Shown here one piece after another: positions 17,904-26,052 of a stretch of DNA of 64,000 bases. The notes beneath the pieces were generated by a model. The model was not told the DNA's origin and did no database searches. It saw nothing but the letters and a program-made list of their open reading frames with translations. The stretch is from positions 2,243,045 to 2,307,044 of the forward strand of contig JAJEAN010000007.1 in assembly GCA_022822725.1 (NCBI GenBank). Direction: 5' to 3'. The first letter of the stretch is position 1; each line of letters starts with the position of its first letter. Position numbers and translations under genes: made by a program. The stretch is from Candidatus Latescibacterota bacterium (GTDB lineage: Bacteria; JAAXHH01).

Positions 17904-20272
17904 GAGACTACAACCGTATCGGGAAGCGTCAAAACGAAACGATGGAGTCGTCCGGTATCAGGGTTGGCCTTCTCGTCTAGTGTCAGAGTGCCACCGTGGT
18001 ATTCAGCGCATTCCCGGGCGATATACAGCCCGAGCCCTCTTCGTTTTGACTTCTCTTTAAGTGAGAAAAATGCCCGGAAAACTTTTTCCCTGTTCTCCTT
18101 CGCGATTCCACGCCCGTTGTCCTCGTAAATGATAGTTAGGGGATCCTCTTCGATTTCTAAAGTGATGCGCGGCTGAAAGCTAAGATCGTGCTGGCTGCGC
18201 AACTCGAGCCAGTAAAGGGAGTTCGATATCATGTTCTCGAGTATCTGCACGATCATACCCTTGACCGCGCGAATACGAACAGCATTTTTGGACATTGATG
18301 TATTTAGCTTTACGTGGTGACGCTTAAATTGTAGTTCGTGGCCACTGAGGATATCATGGATCAAGGTACCCAGATTGAAGGTTTCTTTACGTTGACGGCC
18401 AGACACGCTGAGCGGATCGAGAACACGAAGCCGCTTGCTTACTGCTGTCATCTCGGACCGAAGTGAGCTTAGAAGTCCATTTATCTGGTCTGGAACTTTC
18501 TGGCCGCGTAGGGCTTCAAGAGCTGCTAGGGCGTTCTCCGTCGACCGCGCCAACTCATGCGCTACGACCTCGACAAGCAGTCCTACACCAGCCATCTGCA
18601 ACATCTGCCGATTCTCACTTTCAACCTCTGCGATTCGGCTTTGGGCACGATCAAAATAGGTTCTGATCTCAAAGAAAGTGTGTTGTAATTCCTCCACGAT
18701 TTCCACTGAGTCTGGGGCAATTCGCTTGATCTTCCGAAGTGCCGAATTTGCCCTCTTTTCGAGATCAGAGACGTTTGATTTGGCATCCGTCATGTCGAGA
18801 GGCTGGTCCCGGTGACGGCTCTGGACATCCTTCAAAAAATCTCGAAGGTGATACTGGATGACGAATTGAAGAATGTTTATGAATGCTTGCTGTTCGGGGC
18901 AAACTCGCAAACCTTCGCGATTCGTCTGATCAATAAGCAGGGGATTGCCGAGCCGTGATATAGTCACACGACCTACGAATTGTGCCTTGTTCAGTAGGTA
19001 TCCAGTACTTCCAAGCGCACGCCGATCCAGAGATAGCCAATCGTCGTCGTCCTCTCCATATGGCAGTACCCGGAAACCGTCTCGAAACAAAAGGATTCCT
19101 GACCAGCGCCTTTGTAGCTCACGTACCTGGTTCCGATTTCCAATACTGTCAATTGCTCCTAAGCGCTGCCTGTTAAACCAATAGGCTTCAAACTCAAACT
19201 CGCCTAGATCGTTTAGTGCGGAAATGGGTACTTCTCTCGACGTTCCCGTTATTGAACTTTCTAAATCGGGCAGTGCTAATACTCTTCTCTCAACTTCGTG
19301 AGGATGCTCGAATCCTAGGTTCAGAGCCTCGAGTCGACATTCCAGTGCCGGACCGGAATTTCTGTAAACAAAACTCCCCTTTACGGAAGCGTGCGCATGC
19401 TCCAATAGGTGGCCGTCCATATGGGCAACTGGAACGCGCGTATTATTCCAGAATACGGCTATACGAGGTCGATGTCTCGCATCTTCGAATGGATCGGTTA
19501 GCCGCGCAAAGTCATGTTCGCCGAGTTGTTTAACGCGATCATTAGTCCAGTCGGCACTCAAGGCGCGGATAATCAACCGAGTTCCGCTCCAATCTGATTC
19601 CTGCTTTATCTCTCCAAGTTTGGGTGTGACGTGTACATCATCAAGCATCGCATCAAGGTCGCCGAACTTCGACCAATCGATGTTGAGCAGGTTCAGTCGT
19701 TTGTCGTTTTCTCGTGCCGTTTCGACAGACAACCTGTCGCCTAACCGCATGGCCGAAAGCCGCCCGATGCCCTTCTCACCTAAATACGGTGCTCGGTGCT
19801 TACTTGCAGCAGAATTGATAAGAGCGGCATCGATTGCTCGTTTCCGGGAGGCCGTTCCAATCACCAAATAATTGTCGATCAAGTCCTGCTTTGACATCCC
19901 TGAGCCCGTATCGGACACTATGATCGTGTTTTCGGCAGCGTATGTTATATCAAGAGCCTCGACAAAGGACTCTAAATCTTCCACTTCGCTGATTGTCTCT
20001 TGAAAACGATTTATGGAGTCTATTGGTGCGGAAGGGTCTAGCGCATATACGAGATCCTTTTTTAGTCGATTGACTCCTGCCGTCCCATCGATAGCTCTGC
20101 GCCGAAACTTCAGGTAGTCATTGCGACGAAGCACGACTTCGAAACGTATCTCTGCGCCGTTTGGCGACTCAGCATCAAACGCATTCTTGATCAACTCATA
20201 AAACGCGATCACGTCAGAACTAATAAGCTCCGCACCTAGTTCCAGAACAGTCCGGGCAGTAATCTTGAACAA
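17900..20272 (-). CDS. Double GHKL ATPase: MORC/Hsp90-like N-terminus plus histidine-kinase-like C-terminus
   Basis: A 790-aa protein with two GHKL folds. The N-terminal one has ELIKNAFDAE (residues 26-35), DTGSGMSKQDL (121-131) and GEKGIGRLSAMRLG (165-178), typical of MORC/Hsp90/MutL-type ATPases. The C-terminal one follows a predicted helical dimerisation segment with H572 in VVAHELARS (H-box-like), an N-box ILENMISNSLYW near 680, DNGRGI near 718 and RRGLGLYIARE near 747, as in sensor kinases. TTG start with GGAGG eight bases upstream. It lacks transmembrane or PAS input domains, so the signal is probably cytoplasmic. The overlapping downstream receiver gene suggests a phosphorelay or an ATP-driven complex. 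Which of the two GHKL sites binds ATP is unknown. Confidence 0.8.
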   Translation of the reverse strand: MFKITARTVLELGAELISSDVIAFYELIKNAFDAESPNGAEIRFEVVLRRNDYLKFRRRAIDGTAGVNRLKKDLVYALDPSAPIDSINRFQETISEVEDLESFVEALDITYAAENTIIVSDTGSGMSKQDLIDNYLVIGTASRKRAIDAALINSAASKHRAPYLGEKGIGRLSAMRLGDRLSVETARENDKRLNLLNIDWSKFGDLDAMLDDVHVTPKLGEIKQESDWSGTRLIIRALSADWTNDRVKQLGEHDFARLTDPFEDARHRPRIAVFWNNTRVPVAHMDGHLLEHAHASVKGSFVYRNSGPALECRLEALNLGFEHPHEVERRVLALPDLESSITGTSREVPISALNDLGEFEFEAYWFNRQRLGAIDSIGNRNQVRELQRRWSGILLFRDGFRVLPYGEDDDDWLSLDRRALGSTGYLLNKAQFVGRVTISRLGNPLLIDQTNREGLRVCPEQQAFINILQFVIQYHLRDFLKDVQSRHRDQPLDMTDAKSNVSDLEKRANSALRKIKRIAPDSVEIVEELQHTFFEIRTYFDRAQSRIAEVESENRQMLQMAGVGLLVEVVAHELARSTENALAALEALRGQKVPDQINGLLSSLRSEMTAVSKRLRVLDPLSVSGRQRKETFNLGTLIHDILSGHELQFKRHHVKLNTSMSKNAVRIRAVKGMIVQILENMISNSLYWLELRSQHDLSFQPRITLEIEEDPLTIIYEDNGRGIAKENREKVFRAFFSLKEKSKRRGLGLYIARECAEYHGGTLTLDEKANPDTGRLHRFVLTLPDTVVVS

Positions 20273-20371
20273 ACCCGTTACCTCCGTATGCTGTTAGTCA
20301 TACAATCGAAGCACGAATCAGCGCCAGGTTTGAACTTGACCAATCTTGTAAAATTCCATTACAGGTCCCTG

Positions 20372-20833
20372 TTAAGCTACTACTCCTTTTCTGAGAAGGG
20401 AGTCTACCGCATCCGACAAATTCCAGATTGGCTCCGCATCGCCTTCCTTGAGCATTTCGATGACTTTTGGAAGGCCAGCCACGGCAAGGCCGTTAGCTAA
20501 TGTCATCATTTGGCGCGGCTCAGATACGACCTGTACATCGCCAGACTTGGCGATTGCAATTAACATGAGAGTGTGAACTCGCCAAGGGTCACTACCAAAT
20601 ATCGATCCGTCGATGATTTTTCTGGTGTCGTAATCCGTGATGTCGGCAGGTTCAAGTCCGAGTCGACTCGCGATGCAAACGGACAGAAACCAGAGATCGA
20701 CCATGCGCGGAAACGGACTTTGGTCAATCACCGCATCAGCGCTACGTTGGCAGTATCGTGTGAATGCTTCGTGGAATTCGACTGGTACGTTGATATCGAT
20801 TGCCTGGAAAGGATTGAAATACCGATCCGCCAT
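20372..20833 (-). CDS. Small helical protein resembling Dnd-associated proteins
   Basis: A 153-aa soluble protein. I chose the ATG at 20833 because AAGGAG sits five bases upstream and because it leaves a 22-bp spacer after the SMC ATPase stop; a start at 20965 would add a 44-residue hydrophobic/low-quality leader inside the neighbouring gene. It is mostly helical, with MVDLWFLSVCIASRLGLEP (44-62) and DPWRVHTLMLIAIAKSGD (82-99). This layout (two central helices, a lysine-rich turn, then a phage-sized C-terminal helix) resembles small proteins linked to dnd clusters (Dnd-associated protein 4 type), as I recall them; similarity is weak. Position between the DndD-like ATPase and the GHKL gene supports a role as an adaptor or DNA-binding partner of the ATPase. 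Confidence 0.65.
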   Translation of the reverse strand: MADRYFNPFQAIDINVPVEFHEAFTRYCQRSADAVIDQSPFPRMVDLWFLSVCIASRLGLEPADITDYDTRKIIDGSIFGSDPWRVHTLMLIAIAKSGDVQVVSEPRQMMTLANGLAVAGLPKVIEMLKEGDAEPIWNLSDAVDSLLRKGVVA

Positions 20834-20855
20834 TCTCGACTCCTTATGAAGCCAC

Positions 20856-22985
20856 TTAGAGTTCGAACTGAACATCTTCGTAGCGCAGACAGAGTTGGCA
20901 ATCACTACGGTGGTCACATTCACAACGTACCACCCTGCGCTCTGAAACACCAGGATCGTTAACAAGCATTTTGGGATAGTGAACAGGATTGGTCAACGTA
21001 AAAACTAAACCCGCGGACTCGTCTATGATTTCCTCGCAGCCAGCGATTTCGTCGTGTGTCAGAAATAGGATCAGTTGGGTGCTCTCGCGCACCGCTGTAC
21101 GTAGAATGGAGTGCTTGACGAAACCACTCGTCATACCGAGTGGAGTATCAATCACATTCGGCGCTTCGACTTCACTTACTTTTGTCAGTGCGAGTATGAA
21201 GGCGAGAGTCAAAGCGCGGCGCGAGGCACCGTTTAGGTCACGATCGGGGTTCAGCGTCCTGTCGTTTGGTCCATAAACGATGATATCGAACTCGTGGCTT
21301 ATTTCCGCGCGCTGTATCATTGATCCCTGTTCCGGATCCGCGCCGATCATCTCGAGAAAAACACTATTCATCAACTCACTGACTTTTCGCAACTCCTCAT
21401 TTGTGATCCGCTGATAGGCACTTTTTAGTATCTTCATTACGTCCTGAGTAACTTCAAGTTCGGCCAGAATACGCGCACCCCTTTTTTGTTCACGCAGAAG
21501 ACGGTCGCGCTCAACTTCCAGCACTTCACGCTCACGGCTCAGCCCCGTTAACTGTGTTCCGATCGAGGACTGTTTTGACAGATAGCGATCCCGCAGGTCC
21601 TTGTACCTGCGGCGGGTTTCTCGTAGACCCTGTATGTCCGTGTCAGGAAGTGAGTCGAGTTGCATTTCAAGCGCTCGGAGTTTCCGACCCGCTTCATCAC
21701 GTAGCGTTTGGATTCCGTCGCGTCGTTCGACCACTTTCTTGAACTCCTCTTGCCACGCACTCGTCTCCGCTCCTCGACCACCCTGTAACGACTTCGTACT
21801 GTAGTACAGGTCGGTAATGATTTCCTGGATTTCATCGGCGCGTTGATTATCGTCGATTAACTTCTGTATATGTGCGCGACGATTATCTCCGTCTGGATTG
21901 CCCGGTACCAGCGTTTCCCCACAAATGCAGACTTTTGCTTCTAGACGATCATACAACACGGGTATCGTTGTATTCGGAATCTTGCCCTGATTGTGTAGCT
22001 CTTCAAGTGTATTAAACGCCCCCACAAGCACGGGTGTGAGCAGGCCCGTTGCGATGGACCGGCCGCGAAAAAGCGCCGAGTGTTCCTTGTTCGCCGCTGC
22101 AAGTTGGCTGTCGAGTTGTGAGATTTCCGCCCGTGCGTTTTCGAGGTCTTTGCGCAACTTAACTTTGTCGCCCTTTTGTAGTGCCGCTGCGATCTCTCGG
22201 TCGACTTCGTCAACTTTCTCGTCGAACGCGCTGAATTGTTGTTTCGCGTCCTCAAGATCAGTTTCTAGTTTCTCACGGTTGTTTTCCATCGCTTCGAGGC
22301 GCGTAGCGATCGAGTTTAGTTGGTCGCTTCCGCCGACTTGCTTCGCCTTTTTGTTAACTTCAGCCGCCGACTTGCGTACATGTTTGATCGCACCGTCGAC
22401 CACACCGAGTCCAAGAAGAGATCTTATAGCCCGTTGCACACGCTCGCGTTTGGTGGACAATGCAACATCGGCCTCGATAAAGCTTAGCGCGCGGTCGCCG
22501 TCGGTGAAGAATACCTCCCGCAGTTCCGGCGGCAGTTCATCGTTAATGAGGGCTTCCGGCGCATCTATTGGACTTGCACCGGTTTCATTCAGTGCAAAGA
22601 GCTTTACGGTAGAGTCAAAGCGCCGAGTCCCGCCGTCTACTTCCTCAAATGCAGAACGTACGAGACGATACCGCCTGCGTGTTTCGCGCACTTCGCCCGA
22701 CGTACGGCGATACGTCGTTAACTCGAACTCCACCGTTGCGATGATTGGAACGCGATTGCCTTCCCTCTCATCCCAGTCGATTGGATGCAACCGAAACCCC
22801 TCTCCCTTATCTGGCAATGCCGCGTCGCCATAGAGTGCCCATTGCAGACCGTGGAGTATAGTCGTCTTGCCCGATTCATTCGCCGCTCGGATTACTGTAA
22901 GATTCGTGTTTGGATCGATAGAGAACTCAAGCTGAAGATCTCGGAGCATGCGGAAGTTTTGAAATTCAGCACGAAGTAGTTTCAT
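20856..22985 (-). CDS. DndD-like SMC/Rad50-type ATPase
   Basis: A 709-aa SMC-like protein. Walker A AANESGKTT is at residues 34-42, followed by a DndD-like VFFTDGDRALSFIEAD region near 150. Long coiled-coil arms flank a possible hook at about 353-355 (KVCICGETL, Cys-x-Cys rather than the Rad50 CxxC). The signature-like NGASRRALTLAF lies near 585 and Walker B NVIDTPLG near 611. The tail has four clustered cysteines (RCECDHRSDCQLC), a likely zinc site. The ATG at 22985 overlaps the upstream small gene as ATGA, which fixes the start better than an upstream TTG/ATG. DndD in Dnd systems is an ATPase of the modification complex; here, because sspC already serves modification, I infer it works with the PLD-helicase in restriction or DNA sensing. 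Confidence 0.8.
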   Translation of the reverse strand: MKLLRAEFQNFRMLRDLQLEFSIDPNTNLTVIRAANESGKTTILHGLQWALYGDAALPDKGEGFRLHPIDWDEREGNRVPIIATVEFELTTYRRTSGEVRETRRRYRLVRSAFEEVDGGTRRFDSTVKLFALNETGASPIDAPEALINDELPPELREVFFTDGDRALSFIEADVALSTKRERVQRAIRSLLGLGVVDGAIKHVRKSAAEVNKKAKQVGGSDQLNSIATRLEAMENNREKLETDLEDAKQQFSAFDEKVDEVDREIAAALQKGDKVKLRKDLENARAEISQLDSQLAAANKEHSALFRGRSIATGLLTPVLVGAFNTLEELHNQGKIPNTTIPVLYDRLEAKVCICGETLVPGNPDGDNRRAHIQKLIDDNQRADEIQEIITDLYYSTKSLQGGRGAETSAWQEEFKKVVERRDGIQTLRDEAGRKLRALEMQLDSLPDTDIQGLRETRRRYKDLRDRYLSKQSSIGTQLTGLSREREVLEVERDRLLREQKRGARILAELEVTQDVMKILKSAYQRITNEELRKVSELMNSVFLEMIGADPEQGSMIQRAEISHEFDIIVYGPNDRTLNPDRDLNGASRRALTLAFILALTKVSEVEAPNVIDTPLGMTSGFVKHSILRTAVRESTQLILFLTHDEIAGCEEIIDESAGLVFTLTNPVHYPKMLVNDPGVSERRVVRCECDHRSDCQLCLRYEDVQFEL

Positions 22986-23227
22986 GAGTTCATTTCCTCC
23001 GTGCCAGTGCTTTGGCTGCGCCGCGTCGCGAGGAACCTTGCCGCAGCATTGCACTTTTCATTGATCTTCTTCTGGATGTTTGTCGCAGAAACCCGATGGC
23101 CTCGCTCGAATTCCAGAATATCCGAAACTACTTCGATAATCTCTTCTTTGTAGCCATCGCATCGTTCCTCTATCCCGTCACATTGTTCAAGGATGATCGT
23201 AACAATCTTTCTATCGTTCAGTGGCAA
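22982..23227 (-). CDS. 81-aa helical protein between helicase and SMC ATPase
   Basis: An 81-aa charged, helical protein with no family that I recognise. TTG start with a strong GGAGG six bases upstream, placed in the 15-bp spacer after the helicase stop; the end overlaps the SMC ATPase start by four bases. Such tight packing on both sides argues strongly that it is translated. Residues such as KEEIIEVVSDILEFERGHRVSATNIQKKINEKC suggest two amphipathic helices, compatible with a small subunit bridging the helicase and the ATPase. No signal peptide or membrane segment. Confidence 0.65.
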   Translation of the reverse strand: MPLNDRKIVTIILEQCDGIEERCDGYKEEIIEVVSDILEFERGHRVSATNIQKKINEKCNAAARFLATRRSQSTGTEEMNS

Positions 23228-23242
23228 GTTGTTCCTCCTGTT

Positions 23243-25417
23243 TTACAGAAACGCGGCTTTAACCATTTTGTCGATTGTCGCTAAAGGTCCGTCCGGTCGG
23301 CCTGCGTTTCTAGCCAGTCTCGCAAACTCCTGAGCACGGTGCAATTCTGACCGCACAAGGGCGCGCGCGTCGGGGTCGAGTCCTTCTTCCATGCCCGGTG
23401 GTAAGGCTAATAGATCGTGGATAACGCTGTGCGTTTTACCAATGGCACTACAGGTACGCAGAAGACGTCCGCGTCGTTGCACCCATTGCCTTTCAACCGT
23501 CGTGCTCGCTAGAATGAACGCTTTGCGAATCTGGGGAATGTTCACCCCTTCATCGAGCACGCGTTTTGCGGTCAGCATCTGGATTTCACCCTCCTGAAAG
23601 GACTTGATGATCCTATTCGTCTGATCCCGGTTAGCGGTTTCCTCAGCTGTGAGTTGGTGGAACAGTATATTCCTACTACTCAGCAACCGATTCACTCTGT
23701 CGAGTTGGTCCGGTCCCTTGTCCGAAGTGTAAACCAGCGTATGTTGCAGGCCGTTGGTGTCCTCTTTCTCCAGGAGATCACCCAGAATGGCAACCTTGCA
23801 CATAGCCATTTCCAGCAAAGCGCGCCGGTCACGCAGCAATTTCGCAAGATACTCGTCAGGCTTCCCGTCTTCACTGCCGCGCCAGGCGTTCTGTTTGATT
23901 TTGCCAGTGAGGTTGAACCACTCGTCCATTTCGTTAGTCGTGAGGTACACGGTGTGCACGTAGTAATCGTATTCGACAAGGCAACGGCCGATGGCTTCTT
24001 CTAGTGTGTAACGAAACACGACGGGGCCGAAGAATCCGAAAAGGGCATCTGTTCCTTCTTCATCATATTGGCGTATTGGTGTCGCCGACAAACCGAGACG
24101 AAATTCGATGAATTCGGGCGGATTTTTGATGAATGATGACCGCCCGAGGTTGTGCGCCTCGTCCGCAATCAACATTCTCGCGCAGTCGAACGCCTCGACG
24201 GCAGCAAGGAAATCCGGGGTACAAAGCGTGTCCTGGCTGACAACAACCACTTCGACATCTGACAGGCCGGTACGCAACCGACGTCTTAGTTTTTGCAGTT
24301 CGCTCGCGCGTTTCGGGGCGTTTCCAGCCTTCGTGAGATTGATAGGAATTAGCCCGAACGGTGCGATTTCGTCGCACCACTGGTTTATCAGCGGCACATA
24401 GGGAGCAGCAACGACGATCAGCAGTGGCTTGTTTTTTTCGTAAAGACGGTACGCGCTGATCATCGCTGTGATCGTCTTGCCTGAGCCAGTCGCCATTTCC
24501 AGAACGCCGCGATACCCAGCATCACACCATGCCTCTACGGCTTGGGCTTGATGCTCAAACGGTCCTTTCTCGAATTCGAGCCAGTCGGGTATCTCGAAGC
24601 GGGCGGGTTGAATTTGCACTGGCTCGAATGGCTCCGGGTTGTCTGCAATACCGGTCACTCGCCCGTACAGAGATCGCAATTCGTCTTCGGTCGGCGGTGT
24701 ATCTTTGGAGTATGCGCGTAGTAGGCGTTGGCGGATCGCTTCGGGCAACCCGATGACGACACAGCTGTCATCTTTGTTGGTCCAGAGGCGGGCGAACTCG
24801 TAATGCAACTTGTGAGCGATGTAGTGCTGATTGTAATCTTGCCATGATCTCGATATCGCGATTTGTTCGATATTCTTGTAGGTTCCTGCATAGGTCATGT
24901 TGCTCGATCCGTGTACGGCCATGAGATCACCGTCATTTTCAAACAACCAGACTTTCGGATGGAAAAGCGCGTCCTTCATTAACGCGATCCTGATTTCTAC
25001 GCGCCCCACACGCAACAACCAGGACAGACATTTAAGCGTGTGACGCTGAAGCACATCTTCCGTAATCGTCAGGTTCTTGAAAATCTGATCCGCAACTTCT
25101 TCTACCGGCCTTAACCCGTCCTCAATAGCGGTTTTGTCCTCTGCACGCAACAGAGGGCTAATTATGAGCCTGAGTTTATTTCCGGAATCGGTAATGTAGG
25201 TCGCGAGGCCTGGGGCAAGCGAGGCCAGCACCTCACTTGAGAAAAACCCCACCATACAATCTACTTTGTCTGCTGCTTGAAACCCAGGAATCAGGACTTC
25301 TTCGGCGAGAGGATCGCTCGGCAGCATATAGAGTGGCCGAACTCCCGTTAGTGACAGTAGTTTCTGTCCCGCTTTTACGGTTGCGGGCGTCTCCAGTTTA
25401 ACTGAATCTTGCACCAT
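23243..25417 (-). CDS. PLD-nuclease/SF2-helicase fusion, phosphorothioation-linked restriction candidate
   Basis: A 724-aa protein, first gene of the seven-gene operon. Residues 25-200 form a phospholipase-D-like nuclease half: H153-P-K155 followed by an acidic stretch and GSSNMT (170-175). Residues 285-690 form a superfamily 2 helicase: Walker A MATGSGKT (308-315), DEAH (419-422), SATP (444-447), DEGVNIP (622-628) and QRRGRLLR (647-654). PLD-helicase fusions of this type are annotated in databases as DNA phosphorothioation system restriction enzymes, and they also occur in type III-like restriction and other defence loci. GGAG nine bases before the ATG. With a single HKD-like motif the nuclease probably works as a dimer. 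Its neighbours suggest cleavage of unmodified DNA. Confidence 0.82.
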   Translation of the reverse strand: MVQDSVKLETPATVKAGQKLLSLTGVRPLYMLPSDPLAEEVLIPGFQAADKVDCMVGFFSSEVLASLAPGLATYITDSGNKLRLIISPLLRAEDKTAIEDGLRPVEEVADQIFKNLTITEDVLQRHTLKCLSWLLRVGRVEIRIALMKDALFHPKVWLFENDGDLMAVHGSSNMTYAGTYKNIEQIAISRSWQDYNQHYIAHKLHYEFARLWTNKDDSCVVIGLPEAIRQRLLRAYSKDTPPTEDELRSLYGRVTGIADNPEPFEPVQIQPARFEIPDWLEFEKGPFEHQAQAVEAWCDAGYRGVLEMATGSGKTITAMISAYRLYEKNKPLLIVVAAPYVPLINQWCDEIAPFGLIPINLTKAGNAPKRASELQKLRRRLRTGLSDVEVVVVSQDTLCTPDFLAAVEAFDCARMLIADEAHNLGRSSFIKNPPEFIEFRLGLSATPIRQYDEEGTDALFGFFGPVVFRYTLEEAIGRCLVEYDYYVHTVYLTTNEMDEWFNLTGKIKQNAWRGSEDGKPDEYLAKLLRDRRALLEMAMCKVAILGDLLEKEDTNGLQHTLVYTSDKGPDQLDRVNRLLSSRNILFHQLTAEETANRDQTNRIIKSFQEGEIQMLTAKRVLDEGVNIPQIRKAFILASTTVERQWVQRRGRLLRTCSAIGKTHSVIHDLLALPPGMEEGLDPDARALVRSELHRAQEFARLARNAGRPDGPLATIDKMVKAAFL

Positions 25418-25439
25418 ACGATCTTCTCCAACTCTCTTT

Positions 25440-25461
25440 CCTCCATACCGTTTTATGGAGG
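25440..25461. promoter_or_regulatory. Hairpin in the leader of the helicase operon
   Basis: Perfect eight-base arms CCTCCATA (25440-25447) and TATGGAGG (25454-25461) around CCGTTT. On the coding (minus) strand this puts GGAGG-type sequences inside a stem 23 bp before the helicase start. It may be an operator or a leader hairpin that competes with ribosome binding; it does not have a terminator T-run. Confidence 0.5.
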
Positions 25462-26052
25462 ATAAAGAAGGCTAGAGGCTTTATCGCCGATAAGTATCTA
25501 ACCCGATTCCTTCAGCCAAGATCCACGCGTTAAAGTGTATGGCAATACATTGCAAACCACACACGCTTAACCCACGGATCTGCAAACGTGAAAGAGAAAT
25601 TGTTTTAATATCTGAAAATCTACTAGATTGGAAATAATCTTCGAACGGTAGCAAATATACCCGCCGATTGCCACGTGGTCAAGACACCTAGGAGGAGATA
25701 ATTTAGTGTCCTGTTTATTGATATTCGCTACAGTATTTTAATTTGGACTCTCCGGACTACCGCGATCTGACTCTTGGTTTTTGCTTGAACCGGCGATTCA
25801 ACCTTTTTATATTGTTTAATTCAAGTATGCTGCAACACACTACGCTCGGGATGAATGCGACAGGATGGGCCTCGCGGCAGTTCCGGGCACGCTTATGTTC
25901 CCCGGCAATGACTGACGAGGAGGCGGCTATCGTGCGGCCTCCAGCGTACGAAACCACCGGTTCCGCATTCGGACTGCGGCAGCGGCGGCGGACTGCGCGG
26001 CTTCGAAGGCGCAAAACCGCCGGTTGCCGGATACCTACAGGGGTAGCAAGGC
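25462..26052. other. Divergent intergenic region at the right edge of the island
   Basis: About 590 bp between the minus-strand defence operon and the plus-strand M28/FtsX gene. The left part (to about 25,830) is AT-rich and should hold the operon promoter; from about 25,850 the sequence becomes high-GC, marking the compositional edge of the island. A plus-strand frame at 25743-26069 runs into the next gene and is not protein-like. No tRNA or integrase remnant is seen. Confidence 0.5.
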
